Part shown: in pieces, positions 1-7,527 of the stretch | How the letters are laid out: each line of letters begins with the position of its first letter | How positions within the stretch are numbered: the first letter of the stretch is position 1 | Assembly: GCA_030630685.1 (NCBI GenBank) | Contig: DAOVMN010000001.1 | Location: 1-34,648, forward strand | From: Thermoplasmata archaeon | GTDB lineage: Archaea > Thermoplasmatota > DAOVMN01 | Reading direction: 5' to 3' | DNA length: 34,648 bases | Notes under the pieces: generated by a model | Databases searched by the model: none | What the model was told of the DNA's origin: nothing | Seen by the model: only the letters and a program-made list of their open reading frames with translations | Translations under genes and position numbers: made by a program

Positions 1-82
1 ACACGGATGACACGGATTTGGCGGATTCCCGCGGATTTTTCATTGATCCGTGTTTATCTGTGTGATCCGCGTCATCCGCGTT
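1..82. repeat. Imperfect long inverted repeat (ACACGGAT-type)
   Basis: Left arm (about 1-36) is built of ACACGGAT, GGCGGAT and CGCGGAT words. The right arm (about 46-81) is built of ATCCGTGT, ATCTGTGT and ATCCGCGT. The arms are complementary with scattered mismatches around a short loop near 37-45, so a folded transcript or cruciform is possible. From memory, similar CACGGAT/ATCCGTG repeats lie between genes in many unrelated prokaryotes. The element may extend left of the window. Confidence 0.6.
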
Positions 83-110
83 CCTATTTGCTACCTTACA
101 ACATTGTCCC
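81..110 (-). repeat. Dispersed 30-nt motif, copy 1 (diverged)
   Basis: Read on the minus strand this begins GGGACAATGTTG and continues TAAGGTAGC. It matches about two thirds of the positions in the copies at 12368-12397 and 27608-27637. It is the most diverged of the four copies. Confidence 0.35.
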
Positions 111-140
111 TTCCACGATTGGGGCAGGGCCGGGTAATGT

Positions 141-152
141 GAAATTTAATAA
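141..152 (+). promoter_or_regulatory. Putative TATA box of the ABC-class ATPase gene
   Basis: An AT-rich GAAATTTAATAA stretch lies about 55-65 nt before the ATG at 206. A transcript starting near 172 would have a short leader containing the AAGGAGGA ribosome binding site. Confidence 0.4.
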
Positions 153-205
153 GAAATAACAAAGTCTGATGCAAACCATCCCCATTTCTCAAGGAGGAAA
201 ACAGA

Positions 206-1939
206 ATGTGGAACAGCGACGACCTCAAACAAACCCTCCGCCGGATCGACGGACTGGGCTACAAGGCCTACAAAGACCTTCGTGGGAGCTACGATTTCGT
301 GGACTACACCCTTATTATCGATCATGTCCAGGGGGACCCCTTTGCCTCCCCAAGCCGGGTGCGTGTGCAGGTACCTCAGAAAGCCGCAGGATTCCCTGAG
401 GATACCTACCGGAACAAGAGCCGTGAGATCGCTTTACGGGATTTCCTCACCCGCTGCTTCAATGCGGCCTGCAGGGGATTCGTTAATGGAAAGCGCGGGA
501 TCGGGAAGAGCGGGATCATTTCCATGGACAGGCCTGGGCAGGAGATTCTAAAGCGCACATCGGTGTTCGTCTCTGCCCAATACCTGGAAGCCCGATTCGT
601 GATGGGGCTACCTGCCTTCGGAAGAAGGATTGCGGGACGACATGCAGAAGACATGTTCTTCGAGGAGCTCCCAAGAATAGTGGAAAGCTCACTCTTTTTC
701 AGAAACCTGAATGAAAAGGAGCTTTACGAGCATATCAAAACTGCGGAGGATGCCGACTTCCTGAGGAATAGATTGCAGGAAATAGGTATAGTGGCCTTCG
801 TTGCAGACGGGGCGGTTCTTCCCCGTGTCACCGGGATCGACCCTCGGCCTTTGAGAGGGGAGAATGTGGTGCCCTTCCGGTCTCCGGAATCGCTCAGGAT
901 CGAAATGGAGCTCCCTAATCGCGGTACCATTACCGGCATGGGGATACCCGAAGGCGTCACCCTCATCGTCGGAGGAGGCTACCACGGCAAATCCACGCTG
1001 CTTTCCGCACTCGAACTCGGGGTGTACAATCACATCCCTAAGGACGGAAGGGAACTGGTGGTATCCGGCCCGAGCACAGTGAAGATCAGGGCAGAGGACG
1101 GCAGAAGGATCGAGAAAGTAGATATTTCTCCCTTTATCACAAACCTGCCTTTCGGACAGGATACCCGGGAGTTCTCGACCGAGGACGCAAGCGGGAGCAC
1201 CTCCCAGGCGGCCAACATCATCGAGGCCCTGGAAGTGGGGGCAAGGGTGCTGCTCATAGACGAGGACACCTCTGCCACAAACTTCATGATCAGGGACCAC
1301 AGAATGCAGGAGCTCGTATCCAAGGAGAGGGAGCCCATAACTCCCTTTATAGACAAGGTACGCCAGCTTTACAGCGATCTTGGCGTCTCCACCATCCTGG
1401 TCATCGGGGGTTCGGGGGACTACTTCGATGTGGCGGATCGCGTGATCTGCATGTTGGAGTACAGACCTATAGATATGACAGGCGAGGCAAGGGCCATTGC
1501 AGAGAAGTACAGGGCGGAGCGCACGTCCGAGGGTGGAGAGCACTTCGGCCACATCACGCGGCGAATCCCCTTGGCACAAAGCTTCGACCCGAGCAGGGGC
1601 AGAAGGGAGGTCAGGATCTCCCCCAAAGGGCTCCAATCCATAGCGTTTGGGACACACAACATCGACCTTGGTGCAGTGGAGCAGCTTGTGGATACGAGCC
1701 AGACAAGGGCCATCGGGGATGCCATCCACTATGCCACAGGATTCATGGACGGCAAAAAAACTTTGAATGAGATCGTGGAGGAAGTAATGAATGCAGTAAA
1801 AGAAAGCGGCCTAAATGTGCTCTCTCCAAGACCTGTGGGGGACTATGCCGTGTTCAGGGCACACGAGCTTGCGGCGGCCATCAACCGCCTCAGGACGTTA
1901 GCAGTGAGGCAGGACAGAGGCAACTCGGGAATGGGGTGA
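206..1939 (+). CDS. Predicted ATPase of the ABC class (PF09818-type)
   Basis: This 577-residue protein matches the uncharacterised ABC_ATPase family found in archaea and bacteria. An N-terminal domain (about 1-240) with a typical D-Y-T-L-I-I-D-H-V-Q-G-DPFA stretch precedes an ABC-type nucleotide-binding core. The core has a variant P-loop GGGYHGKST (about residues 255-263) and a Walker B VLLIDEDTSATNF (about 347-359). No membrane segments are seen, so it is probably a soluble ATPase; its substrate is unknown. ATG 206 is preceded by a strong AAGGAGGA. The stop TGA at 1937-1939 lies inside the GGTGAT ribosome binding site of the next gene, so the ATPase and the ATP-NAD kinase probably form one transcription unit. 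The family assignment is confident; the physiological role is not. Confidence 0.88.
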   Translation: MWNSDDLKQTLRRIDGLGYKAYKDLRGSYDFVDYTLIIDHVQGDPFASPSRVRVQVPQKAAGFPEDTYRNKSREIALRDFLTRCFNAACRGFVNGKRGIGKSGIISMDRPGQEILKRTSVFVSAQYLEARFVMGLPAFGRRIAGRHAEDMFFEELPRIVESSLFFRNLNEKELYEHIKTAEDADFLRNRLQEIGIVAFVADGAVLPRVTGIDPRPLRGENVVPFRSPESLRIEMELPNRGTITGMGIPEGVTLIVGGGYHGKSTLLSALELGVYNHIPKDGRELVVSGPSTVKIRAEDGRRIEKVDISPFITNLPFGQDTREFSTEDASGSTSQAANIIEALEVGARVLLIDEDTSATNFMIRDHRMQELVSKEREPITPFIDKVRQLYSDLGVSTILVIGGSGDYFDVADRVICMLEYRPIDMTGEARAIAEKYRAERTSEGGEHFGHITRRIPLAQSFDPSRGRREVRISPKGLQSIAFGTHNIDLGAVEQLVDTSQTRAIGDAIHYATGFMDGKKTLNEIVEEVMNAVKESGLNVLSPRPVGDYAVFRAHELAAAINRLRTLAVRQDRGNSGMG

Positions 1940-1943
1940 TAGG

Positions 1944-3104
1944 ATCACAAAACACATAATTGCCTTTTTCATCAATCCCATCGCAGGAATGGGCGGAAGG
2001 GTGGGCCTTAAAGGTACCGACAACATGGCAGAGAAAGCACGGGCCCTGGGAGCAGAGGAGGTATCACCTGCCCGTGCGAAGGAGGCTCTTCTCCAGCTTT
2101 TCCGCCTTCTCTCCACGGAACCCGGAATCAAACTGATCGTCCTAACACCGGAATCCCCCATGGGAAGGGAAGTTTGCAAGATGGCCATAAAAGAAGCGGG
2201 GATCAAAGAAGAAAGAGTAGCCATCGAGACCATCTATTCCCCACAGGATCCTACAACCCCGGAGGACACGAAGCGTTTCTGTGCCCTTGCGAAAGCGAGG
2301 AATGCCGAGCTCATCCTCTTTACCGGTGGCGACGGGACCGCTAAGGATGTGGTGAGTGCGGTGGGCGAGAGGTACCCGATCCTTGGGATCCCTTCCGGAG
2401 TGAAGATGCACTCAGGGGTATTCACCTGCACCCCCACCGATGCAGGTAACGCGGTCCTGGAATTCCTGAGCGGCCGGGCAGCCCTGGAAGCCCGCGAGGT
2501 CGTGGACCTGGACGAGGACGCCTACCGAGAAGGGAATATCAGGACCAGGCTCTTCGGTTATGCGGAGGTCCCTGCCACCACCCGCCTTCAGGGATGCAAG
2601 GGCGTTATATTGGGCGTGGATGATAAAGCGGACAGGGAGAGCATTGCCCTTGGACTGAAGGAATTCATGGATGAAAATCCAGGTATCTATATCCTTGGAG
2701 CAGGCTCCACCCTGAAGGACATCGGGGAGTTCCTTGGTCTAAAACTAACCCCTCTGGGATTCGATCTGGTTGCAGTGGATAAGGGAGAACTCGAGCTTCT
2801 TGGGGGGGATGTGAACGAAGAACAAATCCTACAGGTGCTTAAGGATTTCCCAGTGGAAAGAAGGTATCTGGTCATTACCCCGATAGGTGCACAGGGATTC
2901 ATTCTCGGCAGGGGGACCCAGGTCATTTCAGATAAGGTTCTTCGTGGACTTCAAAGGGAGAACCTCATGGTGGTGGCTACCCCGGGAAAGCTCGCGATCA
3001 CCCCAACCCTCAGGGTGGACACAGGAGAATTTGACAGGGATCTGAGAGGCTTCCTCAGGGTTATGACAAGCTACAGAAGGTATGCTCAAAAGAAGGTGGA
3101 ATAG
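1944..3104 (+). CDS. ATP-NAD kinase (archaeal COG3199 type)
   Basis: Phosphorylates NAD to NADP; it belongs to the archaeal ATP-NAD/AcoX kinase family. The kinase signature LFTGGDGTAKDV is present, and the N-terminal substrate-loop motif FFINPIAGMGGRVGLKGT is complete only if translation begins upstream of the first ATG (1989). No ATG, GTG or TTG occurs in frame between the stop at 1905 and 1989. A GGGGTGAT ribosome binding site (1933-1940) sits 3 nt before an in-frame ATC at 1944, giving ITKHIIAFFINPIAGMGG. I therefore place the start there, as a near-cognate start, a recent start-codon mutation or a sequencing error. ATG 1989 would cut the conserved motif in half. It is probably cotranscribed with the preceding ATPase gene. 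Confidence 0.85.
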   Translation: MTKHIIAFFINPIAGMGGRVGLKGTDNMAEKARALGAEEVSPARAKEALLQLFRLLSTEPGIKLIVLTPESPMGREVCKMAIKEAGIKEERVAIETIYSPQDPTTPEDTKRFCALAKARNAELILFTGGDGTAKDVVSAVGERYPILGIPSGVKMHSGVFTCTPTDAGNAVLEFLSGRAALEAREVVDLDEDAYREGNIRTRLFGYAEVPATTRLQGCKGVILGVDDKADRESIALGLKEFMDENPGIYILGAGSTLKDIGEFLGLKLTPLGFDLVAVDKGELELLGGDVNEEQILQVLKDFPVERRYLVITPIGAQGFILGRGTQVISDKVLRGLQRENLMVVATPGKLAITPTLRVDTGEFDRDLRGFLRVMTSYRRYAQKKVE

Positions 3105-3105
3105 A

Positions 3106-3693
3106 TTAGCCCGATCTCTCCCCGATTTCCTTCTTCTCAAGTTCCTTTAGGATCTCGAATGGAGGGTTGACCGGGTCGAGAGATTGGAGGAGCTCGGATG
3201 CCATTTTCTTGCTGATGTTAAGGGTCCTGAGGAGGTAGTAGATGGAGATCGTTGTCACCTTTTTCTTGTGCTCTTCCTCAAGGTCTAACAGCCTCTTTGT
3301 GTTGTAATAGAACTCTATGGCAAACTCGGAATAGTAGAGATAGGCATTCTCGGGGTCGATCTTTGCGGCATTTCTGTAGCATTCCTCTGCCCTCCTGAAG
3401 AGACCGTTATCAAGACAGAACCCCCCATATCTAACGTAATAGAGTGGGTTCTTACCATCAAGTTCGATGACCTTTTCATAGAGTTCACCGATATCCCGGA
3501 CCGTGAGCTTGGGGATGCCTATGGAGGCCTCTGCTTTACTGAAATACCCCCGTGGATCCCCGGGCCTCGCCTTGATGGCCTTATTGAATCTGGATACGGC
3601 ACCTTTGAAGTCAAGGCGATTAAGGAGCTGTTCACCCTGAGCAAGTGTTTTCTCTATCTCGTCATCTTTCTTTTCCACGGTTTTGTCCGCCAT
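3106..3693 (-). CDS. TPR-repeat protein
   Basis: A soluble protein of about 195 residues made of tetratricopeptide-like helical pairs. The first repeat reads QLLNRLDFKGAVSRFNKAIK, followed by a RPGDPRGYFSKAEA turn. Another includes FRRAEECYRNAAKIDPENAY. Such proteins are usually protein-protein scaffolds; no catalytic motif is visible. Three starts are possible (TTG 3711, ATG 3699, ATG 3693). I choose 3693 because a GAGAGGT ribosome binding site lies 6 nt upstream. The gene converges on the NAD kinase gene, with one base between the two stops. A TATA-like TTATTTATAAAA lies upstream. Function is unknown. Confidence 0.75.
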   Translation of the reverse strand: MADKTVEKKDDEIEKTLAQGEQLLNRLDFKGAVSRFNKAIKARPGDPRGYFSKAEASIGIPKLTVRDIGELYEKVIELDGKNPLYYVRYGGFCLDNGLFRRAEECYRNAAKIDPENAYLYYSEFAIEFYYNTKRLLDLEEEHKKKVTTISIYYLLRTLNISKKMASELLQSLDPVNPPFEILKELEKKEIGERSG

Positions 3694-3720
3694 GCTCATA
3701 CCTCTCAACAAGGATTCTGT

Positions 3721-3735
3721 TTTTTATAAATAAGC
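3721..3735 (-). promoter_or_regulatory. TATA box for the TPR gene
   Basis: On the minus strand the sequence reads TTATTTATAAAA, about 30-40 nt before the chosen ATG at 3693. This is consistent with a short-leader archaeal transcript. Confidence 0.5.
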
Positions 3736-3860
3736 CTTACTGAAAAGGTATAAATAGTGGTTATGGTTAGGCCGCACTGGGATATAAGGAGTCCGGGAGT
3801 GACACAAAAATGTGAGGGGCAATAATGAGCGCCGGTTGCTGAAACGGGGCATTAGAAAGG

Positions 3861-3870
3861 CTTATATATG
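3861..3870 (+). promoter_or_regulatory. TATA box for the small acidic protein gene
   Basis: GGCTTATATATG is an archaeal TATA-like box. It places transcription start near 3888, with a leader of about 40 nt before the ATG at 3932. A second TATA-like GGTATAAATAG at about 3747-3757 has no obvious gene. Confidence 0.5.
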
Positions 3871-3931
3871 AGCTCGACATCTCCTTTTATGGCCTTTGGG
3901 CAATAAGCCCTACACAAAAGGGAGCCAATCT

Positions 3932-4099
3932 ATGGGAAACATCGATAAGATAATGGCACTCTTCAAGCCCAAGAAGACGACTGAGGAAACCTCCGAGGCA
4001 CCTGAGCCCCTCACACCCAAAAAAGAGGAAGAAGAAACCTCTGAAGCACCTGAGGATATCAAGCCAAAAGAAGAGGAAGAAGAGTCCTCTGAGGAATAA
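3932..4099 (+). CDS. Small acidic repeat protein, hypothetical
   Basis: A 55-residue protein. A short basic/hydrophobic head (MGNIDKIMALFKPKK) is followed by two acidic repeats of the form E-E-T-S-E-A-P-E-x-L/I-x-P-K-K/E-E-E-E. It ends in SSEE. The tail is almost certainly disordered. The head could dock on a partner. ATG 3932 is chosen because it fits the TATA box at 3861 and avoids an upstream TTG extension; an AAGGGAG site lies about 10 nt upstream. Similar EEETSEAPE-type low-complexity runs occur in the membrane protein at 21784-22722, but this may only reflect composition. No function recognised. Confidence 0.55.
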   Translation: MGNIDKIMALFKPKKTTEETSEAPEPLTPKKEEEETSEAPEDIKPKEEEEESSEE

Positions 4100-4172
4100 A
4101 CCTACTCGCAATTTAGTCTTACGAGGCAGGAAATCAGCACTTCTACGGGATGGGGAAAAGCAACCAAACCCA

Positions 4173-4199
4173 GAAATCCTCCTTCAGGGGATTTCTTTT
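4173..4199 (+). terminator. Hairpin-plus-T terminator candidate
   Basis: GAAATCC (4173-4179) pairs with GGATTTC (4189-4195) across a 9-nt loop, and TTTT follows directly. It lies about 75 nt after the stop of the small acidic protein gene and before tRNA-Val. Confidence 0.45.
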
Positions 4200-4311
4200 C
4201 ATTCTGGGGCAGAGAGCAATCTTTCCCTTCAGATCATTCTGTTGACATTCAAACGGGCTAAAAATTGAAATATCAAAACTGAGTTCTTCGCATAGTCTAA
4301 TGTCAAGAAGC

Positions 4312-4385
4312 GGGCTTATGGTCTAGCTGGTTATGACGTCGCCCTCACACGGCGAAGATCTCCGGTTCGAATCCGGATAAGCCCA
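4312..4385 (+). tRNA. tRNA-Val (anticodon CAC)
   Basis: A full cloverleaf can be drawn. The acceptor stem is GGGCTTA/TAAGCCC and the D arm contains AGCTGG. The anticodon stem is TCGCC/GGCGA around loop CTCACAC, with CAC at 4346-4348. The T arm is TCCGG/CCGGA around TTCGAAT, and the discriminator is A. The 3' CCA is not encoded. No intron is seen. Confidence 0.95.
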
Positions 4386-4417
4386 CTCATCCCTATCATC
4401 AAAATGGGGGCACACTA

Positions 4418-5188
4418 TTGAAAGCAAACATATTCCTGTTTTTCATGGGCACCGCAGGCGCAGGCAAATCCACCATGACCAGTGCGTTTCAGAGCTGGAT
4501 GTTCGGCCAGGGCTACGATGCCGTAACCGTCAACCTGGACCCTGGAGCAATCAATCTGCCCTATTCGCCGGATGTGGACATTCGTGACTGGGTAAGGTTG
4601 GAAGAGGTGATGGACGAGTACAGCCTCGGTCCAAACGGTGCGCAGGTCACCTCCTCGGATCTCATGTACCTTTATATCGAGGACATACGCCAGAGCTTGG
4701 AGGGATTCCGGACAGACTATTTCCTTGTGGACACGCCCGGTCAGATCGAGCTTTTTGCCTATCGGGATACCTCAAATGACATGATTCGGTCCATCTCGAT
4801 CGGGGGATCGGCGGCTGTCTATCTCTTCGAACCCCATCTTGCCAGCACCCCTGCCGGTATGGTCTCCCAGCTTGCCTTGGCCTCCTCTGTGAAATACCGG
4901 CTCGGGATGCCATTCATCCAGGTTCTCAATAAGGCGGACATGCTAAAACCCGAGGTAAGGGAGAGGATCATGAGATGGGCGAACCCTGAGGTTCTGTATG
5001 CGGAACTAACCTCAAATGGGGGATCCATGAACAACGAGCTTGGCGTGGGGCTCTTCAGGGCGCTGGAGTGTACCGGAGAGGCTGTTAGGCTCATCCCCTG
5101 CTCTGCTGCCACCATGGAGGGCATAGAGGATATCTACAGTGCTGTGCAGGCGCTCTTCATGGGCGGGGAGGATCTCGATCAGGAGTAA
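4418..5188 (+). CDS. GPN-loop GTPase (ATP/GTP-binding protein)
   Basis: A 256-residue archaeal member of the GPN GTPase family, relatives of Gpn1-3, which help assemble RNA polymerase in eukaryotes. Visible motifs are the P-loop GTAGAGKST (residues 11-19), the diagnostic GPN insertion in SLGPNGAQV (71-73), switch II DTPGQ (105-109) and NKAD (171-174) for guanine specificity. GPN proteins act as homodimers with the GPN loop reaching the partner's active site (family knowledge). Start is TTG 4418 after GGGGGC; the protein opens directly into the first beta strand, so no residues are missing. It begins 32 nt after tRNA-Val and may share its promoter. Confidence 0.93.
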   Translation: MKANIFLFFMGTAGAGKSTMTSAFQSWMFGQGYDAVTVNLDPGAINLPYSPDVDIRDWVRLEEVMDEYSLGPNGAQVTSSDLMYLYIEDIRQSLEGFRTDYFLVDTPGQIELFAYRDTSNDMIRSISIGGSAAVYLFEPHLASTPAGMVSQLALASSVKYRLGMPFIQVLNKADMLKPEVRERIMRWANPEVLYAELTSNGGSMNNELGVGLFRALECTGEAVRLIPCSAATMEGIEDIYSAVQALFMGGEDLDQE

Positions 5189-5618
5189 TTTCATCTTACG
5201 AGCATTAATCTTTTTTACCACCTCTCCCTTGCGAGGCTGATGCGCGTAGAATACTTTTGTCTACTAAGGGCCAACCTCATAATAAGATGGCGATTTCCAA
5301 CTTTTCTGTGGCAGGTAATTAGACCAGTAATTTAAAGAAACACCGCATATTCTCTGTCATTTCAAGCCCTTCACTTTTAAGCCTTTTGAGATACAGATAA
5401 TGAAATTCGATAAGTTACTTTTTGGCAAGTCCTAAGTCAGGATGGTTATCCAAGATAGCCATTCTTGAATTATCGATGGCACTTAGGAGAAAACTTAAAG
5501 ATTTAGAAACAGATAGGCAAGCGATTCCAGAATTTTGAAAGATTTTCATATTCGACGGATATTAATTTAATTCAAAGTAAAAGAAATTCGCGCCCTTTAC
5601 CTTACCCAGGTGTATAAT
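5189..5618. other. Gene-free, AT-rich left flank of the inserted thyX cassette
   Basis: No convincing gene lies here. Base composition falls from the GC-rich background to AT-rich around 5250, which marks the left edge of a foreign-looking segment. At 5241 an ATG after GAGGCTG opens a short frame beginning MRVEYF that ends within 30 codons. It could be the stump of the resident thyX start, but the match is too short to prove. AATATTAATTTAATTC-type sequence near 5558-5575 is a plausible TATA region for the next gene. Confidence 0.5.
5561..5572 (+). promoter_or_regulatory. TATA box of the AT-rich cassette
   Basis: ATTAATTTAATT precedes the dCTP deaminase-like gene by about 50 nt. Transcription would start near 5590 and could cover both the deaminase-like gene and thyX, which are 4 nt apart. 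Confidence 0.4.
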
Positions 5619-6272
5619 ATGTCAATATTAACCGATGTTGAAATCCTTGAAGCCATTGAGCAAAAAGAAATAAAGATTGAGCCTTTTGATGATCCTGGCA
5701 TGTTAGTAGGTGTTACTTATGACTTAAGAGTCGGAGGAGAATGTTATATTGGAGGCCAAGAGGATAAGATTTATTTATCTGATGATCCCTCAGGCAAACA
5801 TAGTTTGCACATCCCTCCAAGGCAATTCGCAATTCTCGAAACCTATGAATCCATAACATTTGGACCCTCGATAGCAGGGAGATTTGGTTTAATCTCTAAG
5901 TATTCAAAAAAAGGGTTAGTTTTCCTCAGTGGCCCAGTTGTTGATCCCACATTTTCAGGCTCTATTAAAATTGGTATATATAATACTAGTTCCCATGACA
6001 TATATCTCTCATTTAAGGAACCTATTTGTACAATCGTTTTCTATAAAGTTGGTCAAATTAAAAATCTGCCAAAAAATCTAGATAATTTAGGTCGAGGAAT
6101 AAAAAGTGATGATGTGGATTATCTTAAAACAAATTATGGGTTGAGTGAATTTGAGAAAAGGCTATCAAAGATTGAAAATAACTTTATACTAATGAAAAAG
6201 ATTGGATGGATAGTATTAGCAGCTCTTATAAGTGGATTTATTGGTTTTCTTTTTGGGATGTTCAGTTGGTGA
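5619..6272 (+). CDS. dCTP deaminase/dUTPase-fold protein with C-terminal membrane anchor
   Basis: A 217-residue protein. Residues about 1-145 carry the trimeric dCTP deaminase/dUTPase fold: GVTYDLRVGG (31-40), GRFGLISKYSKKGL (87-100) and VVDPTFSGSIKIGIYN (107-122). In true dCTP deaminases the last strand carries a catalytic Glu (consensus DPGFxGxxTLE). Here the aligned position looks like Gly in KIGIYN, so deamination is doubtful. After a linker (about 175-193) comes a hydrophobic segment WIVLAALISGFIGFLFGMF (197-215), a likely membrane anchor not usual for housekeeping Dcd. ATG 5619 is chosen over GTG 5610 because an AGGTG site lies 6 nt upstream. Its AT-rich codons, like those of the adjacent thyX, suggest transfer. 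It could bind or hydrolyse dCTP or dUTP, or act in defence. Confidence 0.8.
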   Translation: MSILTDVEILEAIEQKEIKIEPFDDPGMLVGVTYDLRVGGECYIGGQEDKIYLSDDPSGKHSLHIPPRQFAILETYESITFGPSIAGRFGLISKYSKKGLVFLSGPVVDPTFSGSIKIGIYNTSSHDIYLSFKEPICTIVFYKVGQIKNLPKNLDNLGRGIKSDDVDYLKTNYGLSEFEKRLSKIENNFILMKKIGWIVLAALISGFIGFLFGMFSW

Positions 6273-6276
6273 TATC

Positions 6277-7146
6277 ATGAAAGTTGCTTTAATTAAATAT
6301 ACGCCAGATCCTGAGATATTATGTGCATTGGCTGCAAAATCATGCCACACGAAAGCCTTTCCAAAGGTTACAAAAAAAGAGTCTACTGACCTTTTAACGC
6401 AGATTATTAATCCAAAATCGATTTATATTGTTGATGAAAATCAGTCATCTCTTTATGATTTTTATGAGAATGGTGGAAGGGAGAAAATTAGTGAGGAATC
6501 GAGTGAAGAGATTATTCGCTTTGTAAGCACCGCAGGGCACCATAGCGTGTTAGAACATAGTTCATTCACGTTTGTAATTGAAGGCATTTCAAGAGCATGT
6601 AGCCACCAAATGGTTAGGCACAGAATTGCCTCTTTTACACAACAAAGTCAGAGATATGTAAATTTAAAAACCTTTGATTACATAATTCCCCCGAAAATAG
6701 CTAATAACACTGAGGCTATGACTGAGTATAAAAAAATTATTAAGAAGATAAAAGGGGGGTATAAAGATCTATTAAAGTTAGGAATTCCAAAAGAGGACAT
6801 TCGTTATCTTTTACCTAATGCCACTTCAACAAACCTCATTATGACTATGAACGCTCGTTCTTTACTTCATTTTTTTAGTTTGAGATGCTGTATGAGGGCT
6901 CAGTGGGAGGTTAGAGAGGTTGCTAACAAGATGCTCCAACAAGTGAAAAATGTTTCTCCAATCATATTTGCTAATGCTGGGGCTCCATGTGAAAGAGGCT
7001 TCTGCCCAGAGGGCGATCTAACGTGCGGGCGTTTAGAAAAAATAAAAAGAAAAGAAAAGCTCAGGTTAGACGAGATAAAGGACGAGGAATCTTACAGTAG
7101 TCCCACAGAAAGTCAAGGAAAAAACCAAGCTGAAGTCCAAGTTTGA
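6277..7146 (+). CDS. thyX: FAD-dependent thymidylate synthase
   Basis: Makes dTMP from dUMP using methylene-tetrahydrofolate, FAD and NADPH. The diagnostic ThyX motif RHRxxSxxxxSxR is present as RHRIASFTQQSQR. Other family features are HHSVLEHSSFTF, LPNATSTNLIMTMNARSLLHFFSLRCC and a Cys-rich end (CERGFCPEGDLTC). At 289 residues it is longer than a typical ThyX because of a charged tail after about residue 265. ATG 6277 follows GGTGAT by 3 nt and lies 4 nt after the deaminase-like gene; a GTG further upstream would overlap that gene. Base composition is clearly more AT-rich than the surroundings. The gene sits beside the 3' remnant of a GC-rich thyX, so it is probably a replacement copy. Confidence 0.95.
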   Translation: MKVALIKYTPDPEILCALAAKSCHTKAFPKVTKKESTDLLTQIINPKSIYIVDENQSSLYDFYENGGREKISEESSEEIIRFVSTAGHHSVLEHSSFTFVIEGISRACSHQMVRHRIASFTQQSQRYVNLKTFDYIIPPKIANNTEAMTEYKKIIKKIKGGYKDLLKLGIPKEDIRYLLPNATSTNLIMTMNARSLLHFFSLRCCMRAQWEVREVANKMLQQVKNVSPIIFANAGAPCERGFCPEGDLTCGRLEKIKRKEKLRLDEIKDEESYSSPTESQGKNQAEVQV

Positions 7147-7183
7147 GTGTTAATAGTCGAGATATTGGTCTTATACAGTAATC

Positions 7184-7519
7184 AACCGAACATTACTCGA
7201 GGCTGGGGTAGTCAATGAGGACGCCAGGTACGTTCTCCCGAATGCGGCCAAGAACAACATCACCATCACCATGAACGCGCGGGAGCTATTGCACTTCTTT
7301 TCCCTACGCTGCTGCAATAGGGCACAGTGGGAGATCCGGGAGCTCGCCCTGAAGATGCTTGAGAAGGTAAAGAAGGTGGCCCCAAAGATCTTCGAGAAGG
7401 CCGGTGCGGCGTGTGTGGTCCTGGGTTATTGTCCGGAAACAGAAAGCTGCGGTAGAGCCCCTCCGCTGAAGGAGATTATAGGGACGCACAGGAAAGGCAA
7501 GGCCAAGAGAGAGGATTAA
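7184..7519 (+). pseudogene. thyX: 3' remnant of a second, GC-rich thyX
   Basis: The frame reads LLEAGVVNEDARYVLPNAAK and continues ITMNARELLHFFSLRCCNRAQWE, colinear with the C-terminal third of the intact ThyX upstream. The RHRxxS active-site half is missing, and a TAG at 7154 blocks the frame upstream. An ATG at 7271 could give an 82-residue peptide, but it would lack the dUMP/FAD site. Codon use is GC-rich, like the resident genes. I infer that this is the original thyX, destroyed when the AT-rich cassette entered. The end (CVVLGYCPETESCG) keeps the family's Cys-rich tail. Confidence 0.85.
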
Positions 7520-7527
7520 TTGGAGGG

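Noticed and set aside
689..1729. Long antisense open frame of about 346 codons under the ABC-class ATPase gene
   Set aside because: It mirrors a GC-rich gene with clear domains on the plus strand and has no ribosome binding site or recognisable motif.
3780..3850. C/D box small RNA (ATGA and CTGA words)
   Set aside because: No complete C, D', C', D set at the required spacing.
5241..5330. Start of the native thyX before the insertion (MRVEYF frame)
   Set aside because: Only a few residues could match; too short to call as a feature, so it is mentioned only as a possibility.
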